Shown here: one piece after another, positions 44,169 through 53,117 of the stretch
How positions within the stretch are numbered: position 1 is the stretch's first letter
Layout: each line of letters starts with the position of its first letter
Assembly (NCBI RefSeq): GCF_024436035.1
Contig: NZ_JANFNG010000032.1
Span: forward strand, 1-64,000
DNA: 64,000 nt
Direction: 5' to 3'
From: Streptomyces humicola
GTDB lineage: Bacteria; Actinomycetota; Actinomycetes; Streptomycetales; Streptomycetaceae
Translations under genes and position numbers: made by a program
Notes under the pieces: model-generated
Databases searched by the model: none
What the model saw: only the letters and a program-made list of their open reading frames with translations
Told to the model about the DNA's origin: nothing

Positions 44169-44426
44169 TCAGGCTGCCTGGGCGGGGCTCTCGTTGATCA
44201 CCTTCAGGAGCAGGCGCGGGGTGTAGGCCTCGATCACGGCATCATCGGAGAGCGCGATCGATCGTTCTCGGGCCACGACGCCGGTCACCTGGAGCAGAGC
44301 CAGTGAGTCGTAGCCGAGCTCGATGAAGGGGACGTCGAGGACATCGCCGTCCAGATCGACTCCCTCGGAGTCGCCTGCGCACTCACGCAGCTTGGTTGTC
44401 AGTTCCTGCAAAGTGAATTCGGTCAT
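44169..44426 (-). CDS. Acyl carrier protein of the type II PKS
   Basis: An 85-residue acidic ACP. The phosphopantetheine site is Ser41 in FIELGYDSLALLQ. It tethers the growing poly-ketone. Activation may use the Sfp-type transferase at 60346 or one elsewhere. It is separated from the KS genes by about 1.1 kb, with DUF1772 and SchA/CurD genes between. Confidence 0.96.
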   Translation of the reverse strand: MTEFTLQELTTKLRECAGDSEGVDLDGDVLDVPFIELGYDSLALLQVTGVVARERSIALSDDAVIEAYTPRLLLKVINESPAQAA

Positions 44427-44519
44427 GAGTGGTGTGTCCTTCCGGGATACGTACAGCGAGCCGTAGAGGCCGGTCGCGCTGGGAGGCCGGCCCCGGGCCT
44501 GTGAATCCTCCGGCCGAAG

Positions 44520-45377
44520 TCACCCGGCGCGGAGTGCCTGGAGCGATCCCGCGCCCGGCCCGTGCGGTGCATGGGAAGGCAGCGCCGTCTCGCACTCAAG
44601 GACGGGATCGGAGGTGAGCATCGCCCGCTGCAGCTCCTGCAGCGTCGGGGACGGGTCGAGCCCCAGCTCCCTGCCGAGCGCGCCACGCAGCCGGTGGTAC
44701 ACCTCCAGTGCACCGCCGCGCCGGCCGGCCCGGTAGAGGGCGAGCATCAGCTGTGACTGAAGCCGCTCGTTCAGCGGGTGCTGCGCGGCGAGCCCGGCCA
44801 GCTCCCCGAGGATCTCGTGATGACGGCCCAACCGCAGATCGGCCTCGATACGCTGGGTGAGGATGCTCATCCGCGACTCCTCCAGCCGCGTGACCTCCGC
44901 CTCCAGCAACGGGCCCACCTGCACGTCCACCAGGGCGGGGCCGCGCCACAGATCGAGCGCGCGTCGGAGCCGCGAACTGGCGCCGGCGTTGTCGCCCGTC
45001 TCCAGGGCCCGATGGCCGGCGCCCGCGAGGCGTTCGCACTCCAGGGCGTCGACCATCCCGCCCTGCGTGTCGAGCAGATAGCCGCCGGACTCGGTGACAA
45101 GCACGCTCTTGGCGCCCCCGGGCAACATCTCGCCGGGACCGGTCGCGAGCGCCGCGTTGATCAGGTTCCGGATCTGCAAGATGTAGGTCTGCAACGTGGT
45201 CTGCACGCTGCGCGGCGGATTGCCGCCCCACAGCTCCTCTATCAACGCGCTCACCGAGAGCACACGGTCCGGATGGAGCGCGAGCAGCGCGAGAACCTTG
45301 CGTGGCTTGACCGCGGTCGGGACCACCGGCGTGCCCGACTGTGTCACCCTGAAGGGCCCCAGTAGTTCGATATCCAT
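44520..45377 (-). CDS. SARP-family transcriptional activator 1
   Basis: A 285-residue regulator. An N-terminal OmpR-type winged helix (VVPTAVKPRKVLALLALHPDRVLSVSALIEELWG) is followed by a bacterial transcriptional activation domain (ALECERLAGAGHRALETGD and LNERLQSQLMLALYRAGRRGGALEVYHRLR). SARPs bind heptamer repeats and switch on antibiotic operons. It lies 21 nt after the thioesterase gene and 93 nt before the ACP gene. Confidence 0.94.
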   Translation of the reverse strand: MDIELLGPFRVTQSGTPVVPTAVKPRKVLALLALHPDRVLSVSALIEELWGGNPPRSVQTTLQTYILQIRNLINAALATGPGEMLPGGAKSVLVTESGGYLLDTQGGMVDALECERLAGAGHRALETGDNAGASSRLRRALDLWRGPALVDVQVGPLLEAEVTRLEESRMSILTQRIEADLRLGRHHEILGELAGLAAQHPLNERLQSQLMLALYRAGRRGGALEVYHRLRGALGRELGLDPSPTLQELQRAMLTSDPVLECETALPSHAPHGPGAGSLQALRAG

Positions 45378-45398
45378 CGTCTTGGCTCCGTTCGAGTG

Positions 45399-46154
45399 TC
45401 AGGTACGCGCCAGCGTGAGCCGCTCGTTGAGCTCGGTGCGGAGCAGCTTTGGCAAAGCGCTGCCACGGACGAAGAAGTGATCTCCGTCGATGACAGCCAT
45501 GCGGAAGCCGCCGTCGGCGTAATCGCGCCAGGCACCGACCGATTCCGGAGGCACGACCTCATCGCCGCGTCCGGCGACCGCGAGGACGGGGCATGGCAGG
45601 GGGAGCCGTGGGCCGGCCCGCAGGCTGCGCGCGAGCGCCAGGTCGTCGCGGATGATGCCGACGGTCAGCCGCAACCACTCCGGCCGCTCGGCGAGTTCCC
45701 CGCGCATTCCGCCAGTGTGATGCAGGAAACCAATGATGTCGTCGTCGGATGGGCCGCAGCCGTCGAGCATCGGCATGCCGACGTGCGGCGCCGAGCACGC
45801 CCCGGCGGCAAGGAGTTGCGGCGCACGGCCGCCCCTGCGCAGGTGGTGCAGCGCGTAGGAGTACGCGATGAGTGCACCCAGACTGTGCCCGTAGAAAGCG
45901 TACGGCTCGTCGAGTAACGGTCCTAGGTGTTCGTCCAGTTCGCGCATGAGCAGAGCCGCATCACGGATCCGCGGCTCCCGCAGCCGGGCCTCGCGTCCCG
46001 GCAGCCGCACCGGGAGCACGCTGACCTCGGGTCCGAAGACTTGCGTCCACCGCGCGAAGGAGAGCGCGCCCGCCCCTGCATGATGAAAGCAGAAGAGCCT
46101 GAGCGAGGCGCCAGGATTCGGCCGGACGGCGAGGTATCCGGTCGGCCTGCTCAC
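45399..46154 (-). CDS. Type II thioesterase with a TTA codon
   Basis: A 251-residue alpha/beta hydrolase of the editing-thioesterase family: LFCFHHAGAGALSFARW, nucleophile Ser91 in YGHSLGA, Asp near GRGDEVV, and His in DGDHFFV. It clears stalled acyl groups from carrier proteins. Leu80 is encoded by TTA (45915-45917), so translation should depend on the bldA tRNA. The GTG at 46154 has GGAG upstream; a GTG at 46175 is possible. Such enzymes usually serve modular synthases, so it may serve another pathway. Confidence 0.9.
   Translation of the reverse strand: MSRPTGYLAVRPNPGASLRLFCFHHAGAGALSFARWTQVFGPEVSVLPVRLPGREARLREPRIRDAALLMRELDEHLGPLLDEPYAFYGHSLGALIAYSYALHHLRRGGRAPQLLAAGACSAPHVGMPMLDGCGPSDDDIIGFLHHTGGMRGELAERPEWLRLTVGIIRDDLALARSLRAGPRLPLPCPVLAVAGRGDEVVPPESVGAWRDYADGGFRMAVIDGDHFFVRGSALPKLLRTELNERLTLART
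45915..45917 (-). promoter_or_regulatory. Rare TTA (bldA) codon in the thioesterase gene
   Basis: The in-frame codons read CCG TTA CTC GAC. In my reading it is the only in-frame TTA in the window. TTA needs the bldA-encoded tRNA in streptomycetes and delays translation to late growth. Because SARP 1 follows 21 nt later in the same transcript, polar effects are possible. Confidence 0.8.
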
Positions 46155-46339
46155 CTCACGGCTCCGGTGGACCACGGGAACACTGGCACCATCGCTGACT
46201 CCTCAGGCCCGGGCAGCCGGAGGCAGGGCCCCCGTCGCAGCCTCGTGGATGCTTCATTCCGCTTCTGGCGGATGAAGCGATGCTCCACAAGCGGCCTGGA
46301 AAGCCACTCGACGAGTGCTGGAGACGCTCCCAGCGCGGT

Positions 46340-47143
46340 CTACACGCGTACCGCGACGTCCAACGCGGGATCGGAGGCCAGGATCGCCTGGTGGAGACGC
46401 TGCACCCGGGCCGAGGGTTCGAGCCCCAGCTCTTCGACGAGGCCGGCCCGCAGCCGTCGGAATGCCTGCAGCGCGCCGGACGCTCGGCCGCAGCGGTACA
46501 GGGCGAGCATGAACTTCGCATGCAAATTTTCGTTGAGTGGGTACTGCGCGGTGAGACCGGCCAGTTCGCCGAGCACTTCGTGATGGCGGTTCAGCTTGAG
46601 ATCCGCGTCAAGGCGACGTTCGAGGGCGGCCAGCCTGCTCTCCTGGAGCCGCATCACCTCGACATCGAGCAGCGGACCGCGCTGCAGGTCGACCAGGGCT
46701 GGACCGCGCCAGAGCGCGAGCGCCTCGTTGAGCAGCCGCGAGGCCCGGGCCGGATCATCCGCCTCGAACGCCGCGTATCCCTGGGTGGTGAGCCGGTCGA
46801 ACTCCCATGCGTCGACGTCCCTCGGGTCGACGCCCAGCAGATACCCGTTGTGCCGCGTGGACAGGACGTCCTTGGCCGAACGTGACGGGACGGCGGGTGC
46901 GGGCGAGGAGGCCAGGGCCGCGTTCAGCTTCCGCCGCAGCTGAAGGATGTACGTCTGCAGCGTGGTGGGGGCGCTGCGGGGCAGGTCGAGACCCCACAGC
47001 TCCTCCATCAGCCCGGCAACGGTGATCACGTGGTTGGCGTTGAGGGCCAACAGAGCGAGGATCTGCCGTGGCTTGGCGGCACTTGGGACGATGGATACGC
47101 CGGACTCGGATGCCGTCAACTGCCCCAATACCTTGATCTCCAT
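46340..47143 (-). CDS. SARP-family transcriptional activator 2
   Basis: A 267-residue SARP: winged helix (SIVPSAAKPRQILALLALNANHVITVAGLMEELWG) and activation domain (DAWEFDRLTTQGYAAFEADD, then LNENLHAKFMLALYRCGRASGALQAFRRLR). It is homologous to SARP 1 but clearly diverged. The ATG at 47143 was chosen as the family start. It is divergent from the ribosomal-peptide precursor gene across a 272-bp region with a CACTGGTC palindrome, so it could control both the polyketide and peptide loci. Confidence 0.94.
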   Translation of the reverse strand: MEIKVLGQLTASESGVSIVPSAAKPRQILALLALNANHVITVAGLMEELWGLDLPRSAPTTLQTYILQLRRKLNAALASSPAPAVPSRSAKDVLSTRHNGYLLGVDPRDVDAWEFDRLTTQGYAAFEADDPARASRLLNEALALWRGPALVDLQRGPLLDVEVMRLQESRLAALERRLDADLKLNRHHEVLGELAGLTAQYPLNENLHAKFMLALYRCGRASGALQAFRRLRAGLVEELGLEPSARVQRLHQAILASDPALDVAVRV

Positions 47144-47224
47144 GACCTGCCGCCCTCTCTCCGGCTGTTCGCAGGACGTTCTCCGCTGCCGCTGCGTCGG
47201 GGACTGGACAGAGACTGGCACGTT

Positions 47225-47243
47225 CACTGGTCAGCGACCAGTG
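47225..47243. promoter_or_regulatory. Inverted-repeat operator candidate CACTGGTC-AGC-GACCAGTG
   Basis: A perfect 8-bp inverted repeat in the divergent region between SARP 2 and the peptide precursor. A third CACTGGTC half-site is at 47319-47326. Spacing between the first and third half-sites is 94 bp. It is a good binding site candidate for SARP 2, the response regulator at 53363, or an outside regulator. Confidence 0.65.
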
Positions 47244-47415
47244 ATGGATTCACATTCTTCCCGTCGAGCCACGCAGCTCGATGACCATGAAAATTTCACA
47301 TCCGCTCGGTGACGCATCCACTGGTCCGCGGCCAAGAACCGAACGCAGAATCCCTCATGCACCGCCACAGCACGATTACCTCCCGGACACGGCCTTGGGG
47401 AAGGGCTGATCATTC

Positions 47416-47718
47416 ATGAGAAGAGAAACGTCGTCGCAGGGGTTCCAGGCCGAAGCCTCGGTAGACGAGGACTGGCGGTTTGCGGAGCTGGTTGCGCGAG
47501 CCTGGATCGATCCGTCGTTGAGCATCCGCTACCACAACAACCCCCGCACCGTGCTCGCCGAGTTCGGCGTGCACCTGTCGGAGACGGGAACAGCCCCGAT
47601 GCTGCCGCCGGCTCCAGCCCTTGAGCTGGTGGTCGAGGACTTCGGTGCGGTGGGACCGCGCTCCAGCTCGTGCAGCCAATGCACCAGTTGCGCGGTGTGC
47701 ATCGTGACCGAGAGCTGA
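47416..47718 (+). CDS. LAP/TOMM precursor peptide with nitrile-hydratase-like leader
   Basis: A 100-residue peptide. Residues 20-55 (RFAELVARAWIDPSLS, then NNPRTVLAEFGVHL) resemble the nitrile-hydratase alpha-chain leader found in many azole peptides. A Pro-rich link and an acidic ELVVEDF stretch follow. The core, residues 83-100, is SSSCSQCTSCAVCIVTES, with Cys at 86, 89, 92 and 95, all three residues apart. Thiazolines/thiazoles at each Cys and some oxazolines are expected, made by the YcaO and SagB proteins encoded next. No known product matches by eye. Confidence 0.88.
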   Translation: MRRETSSQGFQAEASVDEDWRFAELVARAWIDPSLSIRYHNNPRTVLAEFGVHLSETGTAPMLPPAPALELVVEDFGAVGPRSSSCSQCTSCAVCIVTES

Positions 47719-47786
47719 CGGCCGCACCACGGACGCACATTCCTCGACGAGACGCAACTACGGACTCTTTGGGGGGAGATCCGGCC

Positions 47787-50108
47787 ATGCCAGGATTCAA
47801 GGCGCATCTGCGTGCCGAAGTCGTTCCGGGGGAAGGAACATACCTCTTCTCGGAACGCGGGGTGAAGGTCATCGAGAATCCTCAACTGGAGCTACTGGCT
47901 CCGTTGATGGACAGCCGGCCCAACCTCGGGGAATTGCTCAGAGCGGCGCCGCGCAGCATCGCGCCGCAGGAGATCGGATACCTGCTCGGAAAGCTGGCCG
48001 AGGCCGAACTGGTTGATCATCTGGACGACGACGGCGGCATACCGCTGCCCGATTCGGCAGATTCCACCACTCCCCCCGACCATTCAGCCAGGGCATTTTG
48101 GGAATTGGGCGGTCTTGATGGTGCTCATGCCTGCTCGCGTTCCCGCTCCGGCTCATTGCGCCTGCTGACGGTCGGCGGGGCGGACGGGTCTGCGGTCCTG
48201 AGTGCGCTCAGGACCGCGGGCCTGTCCGTCCTTGCACAGCCGGGGACGGAACGGAACGCGTGCCTGGAAACCACACCCGGCCTCTCAGTGATCATCTGCT
48301 CGGACTACCTCGACGAGGCGCTGGCCGAGGTGGACGCCACGCACCGGGCGTCCCGCCGCCCTTGGCTGCTGGCCAAGCCGCACGGCGCCGACATCTGGGT
48401 CGGTCCGGTCTTCGAGCCGGAGAACGACTGCTCGCCCTGCTGGCACTGTCTCGCCCACCGGTTGCGCGACCACCGCGAGGTGGAGGGCCATGTGCAGCGC
48501 GCGCTGGGCCGGCGCGGACCGCTTCCCGTACCGACGGCATGCATACCTGCCAGCGTGGGGCTGGGGGCGCAGCTGATCGCTCTGGAGGCGACGAAGTGGC
48601 TCGCCGGGCATCGCTATGGTGGCCAGGGTTCGGTGCTGGTGGCCGACAGTCACGCCATGCGCTCCCGCCACCACGAAGTGCTCCGCCGACCGCAGTGTCC
48701 GCACTGCGGTGATCCGTCGCTGGTCGCAGACCGGCTGCGACGGCCCGTACGCCTGGTCTCCCGACCCAAGGCGCACACCGGTGGCGGCGGAGACCGCGCC
48801 ATGCGGCCGGCCGAAGTGCTCGCCCGCTACCGGCATCTCGTCAGCCCGGTCAGCGGGGTGGTCCGGGCACTGGAGGCCGATCCGCAGGCGCCGCCAGGGC
48901 TCAACGTCTTCCGCGCCGGACACAACCTCGCCCTCGGCTCGGACACCTTGCGCGGGCTGAAGTCCGGCCTGCGCGGCCAGAGTTCGGGTAAGGGACTGAC
49001 GCCGCTCGATGCCGAGGTCGGCGCGCTGTGCGAGGCGCTGGAACGTTACTCGGCGGTCTTCACCGGCACCGAGGCGCTGGTCCACGACTCGCTGCGCGGC
49101 CTCGGTGACATAGCCGTCCACCCCAACCGGTGCCAGCTCTACCACGAGCGCCAGTACGCCGACCGGGACCGTTGGAACGGCTCGCACTCCGCCTTCCACT
49201 ACGTCTGCGAGCCGTTCGATGAGAAAGCGCCGCTGGACTGGACTCCCGTCTGGTCGCTCACCGAGCAGCGCCAGCGGCTGTTGCCCACCGGGTACCTCTA
49301 CTACAACGCGCCACACCCCGACGGCCACTGCTTCGTGCGCGCCGACTCCAACGGCTGCGCAGCGGGCAGCAGCCTGGAAGACGCCATCGTCCAGGGCTTC
49401 CTCGAACTCGTCGAGCGCGACTCGGTGGCGCTGTGGTGGTACAACCGCACCCACCAACCCGCTGTCAGCCTGGAGGCGTTCGACGAACCCTGGATCGCGG
49501 AACGCCGCGTCCGGTACGCGGATCTGCACCGCGAGATCTGGGCCCTCGACCTCACCGCCGACCTGGGCATTCCCACGGTCGCGGCGCTGTCGCGGCGTAC
49601 CGACAAGCCGGCCGAGGACATCGTGATCGGCCTCGGCGCCCACTTCGACGTGCGAACCGCGATGCGCCGGGCGCTTACCGAACTCGACCAGATGCTCCCC
49701 TTCGTGGCCATGGCCGCCCCGGACGGCACCGGCTATGACTGTTCCAGCCCGGAGGTGCTCGACTGGTGCCGCCGTGCCACCACCGGCAACCAGCCCTACC
49801 TGCTGGCGAATCCGGCGGAACCGGCCCGCGTTCCCGACGACTTCCCTACGCACCGCCCGTCGCCCGATCTGCTCGGTGACATCCAGGAGATCGAGCGTGT
49901 GGTGACAGGCAAGGGCATGGAACTGCTCGTGATCGACCAGACCCGTCCCGACATCGGACTGCCCGTGGCCAGGGTCATCGTGCCCGGACTGCGACACTTC
50001 TGGGCTCGATTCGCGTCCGGGCGGCTGTATGACGTACCTCTGCAGCTCGGCAGGCGCGACACCCCCATTGCGTACGAAGAGCTCAACCCAATCCCCGTCT
50101 TCTTCTGA
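47787..50108 (+). CDS. Fused leader-binding/YcaO azoline cyclodehydratase
   Basis: A 773-residue two-part enzyme. Residues 1-330 form an E1-like/ThiF-type leader-peptide binding part with zinc Cys pairs (CSPCWHC and CPHC). Residues about 360-773 form the YcaO domain: ATP-binding GLTPLDAEVGALCEALERYSA, RADSNGCAAGSSLEDAIVQGFLELVERD, and a C-terminal PIPVFF tail with the Pro-rich end typical of azoline-forming YcaOs. It cyclises Cys/Ser/Thr of the precursor using ATP. The ATG at 47787 has GGGGGGAG. It is 68 nt after the precursor stop. Confidence 0.94.
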   Translation: MPGFKAHLRAEVVPGEGTYLFSERGVKVIENPQLELLAPLMDSRPNLGELLRAAPRSIAPQEIGYLLGKLAEAELVDHLDDDGGIPLPDSADSTTPPDHSARAFWELGGLDGAHACSRSRSGSLRLLTVGGADGSAVLSALRTAGLSVLAQPGTERNACLETTPGLSVIICSDYLDEALAEVDATHRASRRPWLLAKPHGADIWVGPVFEPENDCSPCWHCLAHRLRDHREVEGHVQRALGRRGPLPVPTACIPASVGLGAQLIALEATKWLAGHRYGGQGSVLVADSHAMRSRHHEVLRRPQCPHCGDPSLVADRLRRPVRLVSRPKAHTGGGGDRAMRPAEVLARYRHLVSPVSGVVRALEADPQAPPGLNVFRAGHNLALGSDTLRGLKSGLRGQSSGKGLTPLDAEVGALCEALERYSAVFTGTEALVHDSLRGLGDIAVHPNRCQLYHERQYADRDRWNGSHSAFHYVCEPFDEKAPLDWTPVWSLTEQRQRLLPTGYLYYNAPHPDGHCFVRADSNGCAAGSSLEDAIVQGFLELVERDSVALWWYNRTHQPAVSLEAFDEPWIAERRVRYADLHREIWALDLTADLGIPTVAALSRRTDKPAEDIVIGLGAHFDVRTAMRRALTELDQMLPFVAMAAPDGTGYDCSSPEVLDWCRRATTGNQPYLLANPAEPARVPDDFPTHRPSPDLLGDIQEIERVVTGKGMELLVIDQTRPDIGLPVARVIVPGLRHFWARFASGRLYDVPLQLGRRDTPIAYEELNPIPVFF

Positions 50109-50147
50109 CCCGCTTCCGAACCGCCTATCCCGGAGGAGTTCCTTACC

Positions 50148-51746
50148 TTGCCCGGCATTCCCTTGTGGTCACTTCGGGAGGACGTCCACCTGGAGAAGGA
50201 CCCCACAGGCGACGTCACCGTGCTGCACAGCCGTTGGGGGGATATCGGTGTCACAGGCAAGGACGCGCTGGTCTACGAGTGCCTGCGCCGAATGAGCTTC
50301 GGCCCCGTCTCGCTGGAGAATCTCCTCGGCGCGGCCGACGGTACGAGCGAGGCCGCGACGATCGGCAGGCGGGCGCGGCTGCACTACGTCCTGGAACGGA
50401 TCCAACCGCTCGTCGTTCGTTCGCTCGGGATGGAGGATGCCAAGCAGCCGCTGCTGTCCGTGGTGGCCGTCTCCCAGCACGCCCGCTTCGAACTGCGCGC
50501 CGTCGACCCCGCGACACCGCTGCGGCTGTCGCGGTTCGCCACGTTGCGCGCTCAGGACGGGCGGCTGCTGATGGAGTCGCCGATCGCCTTGCACCGAGTA
50601 GCCTTTCACCGTCCGGAAGCGGCCTGGGTCGTCGCGTTGCTCGCCACCCCTACCACCCTCGACGAGCTCGGTGCGCCCGGGGCGCTCGACTCCGACCTCC
50701 TCTCCGACATCATGTGCTATCTGGCCGCGGCCGGCCTCGTGGTGCTCGGCGAGCAGGACGACGCAGGGGCGATGACGTTCCCGGAGGACGACGATCCGGC
50801 CCTGTTCACCTGGAACGCCACCGAGCTGCAATTCCACGTTCAAAGCCGGCTCGGCCGCCACGATGGCGACTTCGGCGCCACTTTTCCGCACGTCGGGCGG
50901 CTCCCGCCGGAGCCTGCCGTCAAGGAGCCTCCGGACGGCAAGCGCATCCCGCTCTACCGTCCCGCGCTCGAAGACATCCTGCCCACCGACCCCGCGCTCA
51001 CCACGGCGTTGGAGACACGGCGTTCCATCCGCCGTTACGGCAAGCGCCCGATCAGCCTGCGCCAGATCGGCGAGTTCCTCTACCGGGTGGCCCGGGTCCG
51101 CTCCGTCCACAGCCGGGTCGGCGTCCCGCCGGCGACGTACGAGGTGAGCAACCGCCCCTACCCCAGTGGCGGAGCCGCCCACGAAATGGAGTTCTATCTG
51201 ACCGTCGGCAAATGCGAAGGACTTGAGCCGGGCAACTACTACTACTCCCCCTACGGCCACTGTCTGGTGCATCTCGGCGGGGACGAGCAGACCGTCGGCG
51301 AGCTGATCGCCGACTCGCAGGCGCTGGCCGGTATGACCGCGCCGCCGCAGGTGCTGATCACCTACACCGCCCGGTTCCGCCGCCTGTCCTGGAAGTACAG
51401 CGGGATGTGGTACGCGCTCGCGCTCAAGCACGTCGGCGTGGTGCAGCAGACGATGTGCCTGGTCGCTACGGCGATGCGGCTGGCGGCCACCCCACTGGGC
51501 GCGGGCGACATCGACACCTCCTCCCGGGCGTTCGGCCTCGACTGGCGGGAGGAGTCCAGCGTGGGCGAGCTGGCGCTCGGTTCCCTGCCACCGGACGACG
51601 AATGCACGACATGGTGCTGTGCGGCGGAAGCCCATCCGGTGAACGATCCGGAATGGGCAGAGCACTGCTTGGCAACAGGCAGTCCACGAACGAACGTGTC
51701 AGGTAATCTCCCCCCAGAGTCAAGTTCCGTACAGAACCGGCGCTGA
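50148..51746 (+). CDS. SagB-type FMN-dependent azoline dehydrogenase
   Basis: A 532-residue protein. The C-terminal 290 residues form the nitroreductase-fold SagB domain: ETRRSIRRYGKRPISLRQIGEFLYRVARV, RPYPSGGAAHEMEFYLTVG, GNYYYSPYGHCLVHLG, KHVGVVQQTMCLVATAMRLAATPLG. The N-terminal 230 residues are a winged-helix/leader-binding-like region as in other SagB fusions. It oxidises azolines to azoles. A TTG start follows GGAGGAG at good spacing. It ends 30 nt before the kinase gene. Confidence 0.93.
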   Translation: MPGIPLWSLREDVHLEKDPTGDVTVLHSRWGDIGVTGKDALVYECLRRMSFGPVSLENLLGAADGTSEAATIGRRARLHYVLERIQPLVVRSLGMEDAKQPLLSVVAVSQHARFELRAVDPATPLRLSRFATLRAQDGRLLMESPIALHRVAFHRPEAAWVVALLATPTTLDELGAPGALDSDLLSDIMCYLAAAGLVVLGEQDDAGAMTFPEDDDPALFTWNATELQFHVQSRLGRHDGDFGATFPHVGRLPPEPAVKEPPDGKRIPLYRPALEDILPTDPALTTALETRRSIRRYGKRPISLRQIGEFLYRVARVRSVHSRVGVPPATYEVSNRPYPSGGAAHEMEFYLTVGKCEGLEPGNYYYSPYGHCLVHLGGDEQTVGELIADSQALAGMTAPPQVLITYTARFRRLSWKYSGMWYALALKHVGVVQQTMCLVATAMRLAATPLGAGDIDTSSRAFGLDWREESSVGELALGSLPPDDECTTWCCAAEAHPVNDPEWAEHCLATGSPRTNVSGNLPPESSSVQNRR

Positions 51747-51776
51747 TCCTTTTGGGCTGACGGGGAGGCTTCACTG

Positions 51777-53084
51777 ATGGATCCGCAGGCGCAGGAACGG
51801 GTGAGGGGCCGCACCAGACAGGCCACGGACGGACGGGACAGGCACCGGTCGGCCACGCAAGGACGTCCCGCGGACAGCGCGGAGCTGAGGGACTCGCTCA
51901 CCGACTCGGCCGCGGCTCCGAGACTGGCACGCACCATCGTGGCCGTCACCACCTCGGGCTACTTCATCGTCGCAGTGATGAACATGATGGTCCGCAGGCT
52001 GCCCGCGGCCGAGCTGTTCTGGGGCATCGCCGCGCTGCTCGGCGTGCTGCTGCTGCAGAACCTGCACTCGCTGCCCGACCGCAGCGGCCGTAGGCCGCGC
52101 TACTGGGTGTGGACGCTCAGCGCGCAGGCCGTGCTGACGTATGTGCCGTTCCTGGTCTACAAGTCCAGCTGGGTGGGGATGCCCGGGTTCCTTGCAGGAT
52201 CGGTTCTTCTCTGGCTCCCGCTGCAGCTGTCCCTGATCGGCTTCGGGGTGGTGCTCGGCTCGCTCGTCGCCATCCAGAGCCAGCTCGGCTTCGACTGGTA
52301 CACCAACAGCTTCTACACGGTCGGCGCGGCGATCAGCGGTCTGACCGTCTTCGGCCTGACCCGGCTCGTCGACCTGATCTCCGAGGTGCGCCGGGCCCGC
52401 GCCGAACTCGCCCGGCTCGCGGTCGCCGAGGAACGCAGCCGTGTCGCGCGCGACCTGCACGACCTCCTCGGTTACAGCCTCTCCGCGATCACCCTCAAAG
52501 GGGAGCTGGTGTACCGCCTGGTGACATCCCAACCGGACCGCGCCCGCGCCGAGGTCTCCACGATGCTCGCCGTCTCCCGCCAGGCGCTGTCCGACGTACG
52601 GACGGTGGCCCAGGGCTACCGCGACATGTCACTCGCCTCGGAGGCCGCGGCCGCCCGGGCCATCCTCATCTCAGCCGAGATCGACACGGACGTCTCCATC
52701 ACCTGCGGGACGCTGGACGACGACGCCAACACCGTGCTCGCCACGGTCGTCCGGGAAGGCGTCACCAACCTGCTGCGGCACAGCAAGGCCCAGCACTGCA
52801 CCATCAGGGCGGAACGGGACGGCGAGATGGTGCGGCTGGTGCTGGAGAACGACGGACTGAACGGGGCAGCGGTCACCGCGGCCGCGAAGGCCCCGGCGAA
52901 GTGCAGCGGCCTGGCGAACCTACGCGTACGCATCGGAGCGCTGCGCGGCACGCTGGACGCGGGCGCGTCCGAGGACGGCTGGTTCCGCTTGGTCGCCCAG
53001 GTGCCGGCGGCGAGCGCGGCGGTCCCCGACGACGGCGCGGCACCGACCCCGGACCCGGACGCGGCAGAGGGAGCTGCGGCCTGA
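51777..53084 (+). CDS. Sensor histidine kinase (HisKA_3/NarL type)
   Basis: A 435-residue membrane kinase with about six hydrophobic segments in residues 45-200, then HisKA_3 phospho-acceptor motif SRVARDLHDLLGYSLSAITLK and a HATPase domain (ATVVREGVTNLLRHSKAQHC). The C-terminal tail is Ala/Pro/Asp-rich. It likely senses a membrane or peptide signal and phosphorylates the convergent regulator at 53363. It is co-directional with and 30 nt from the SagB gene, so it may belong to the peptide locus. Confidence 0.92.
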   Translation: MDPQAQERVRGRTRQATDGRDRHRSATQGRPADSAELRDSLTDSAAAPRLARTIVAVTTSGYFIVAVMNMMVRRLPAAELFWGIAALLGVLLLQNLHSLPDRSGRRPRYWVWTLSAQAVLTYVPFLVYKSSWVGMPGFLAGSVLLWLPLQLSLIGFGVVLGSLVAIQSQLGFDWYTNSFYTVGAAISGLTVFGLTRLVDLISEVRRARAELARLAVAEERSRVARDLHDLLGYSLSAITLKGELVYRLVTSQPDRARAEVSTMLAVSRQALSDVRTVAQGYRDMSLASEAAAARAILISAEIDTDVSITCGTLDDDANTVLATVVREGVTNLLRHSKAQHCTIRAERDGEMVRLVLENDGLNGAAVTAAAKAPAKCSGLANLRVRIGALRGTLDAGASEDGWFRLVAQVPAASAAVPDDGAAPTPDPDAAEGAAA

Positions 53085-53117
53085 CGGCACGCATGTGACC
53101 GGATGATCGGCGAGCAC

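Noticed and set aside
48285..49997. A 570-codon frame antisense to the YcaO gene
   Set aside because: The YcaO frame has clear catalytic and zinc motifs; the antisense frame has no family features.
47416..51746. Thiopeptide cluster
   Set aside because: No split LanB-type dehydratase or [4+2] pyridine synthase is present; only YcaO and SagB are found, so a linear azole peptide is favoured.
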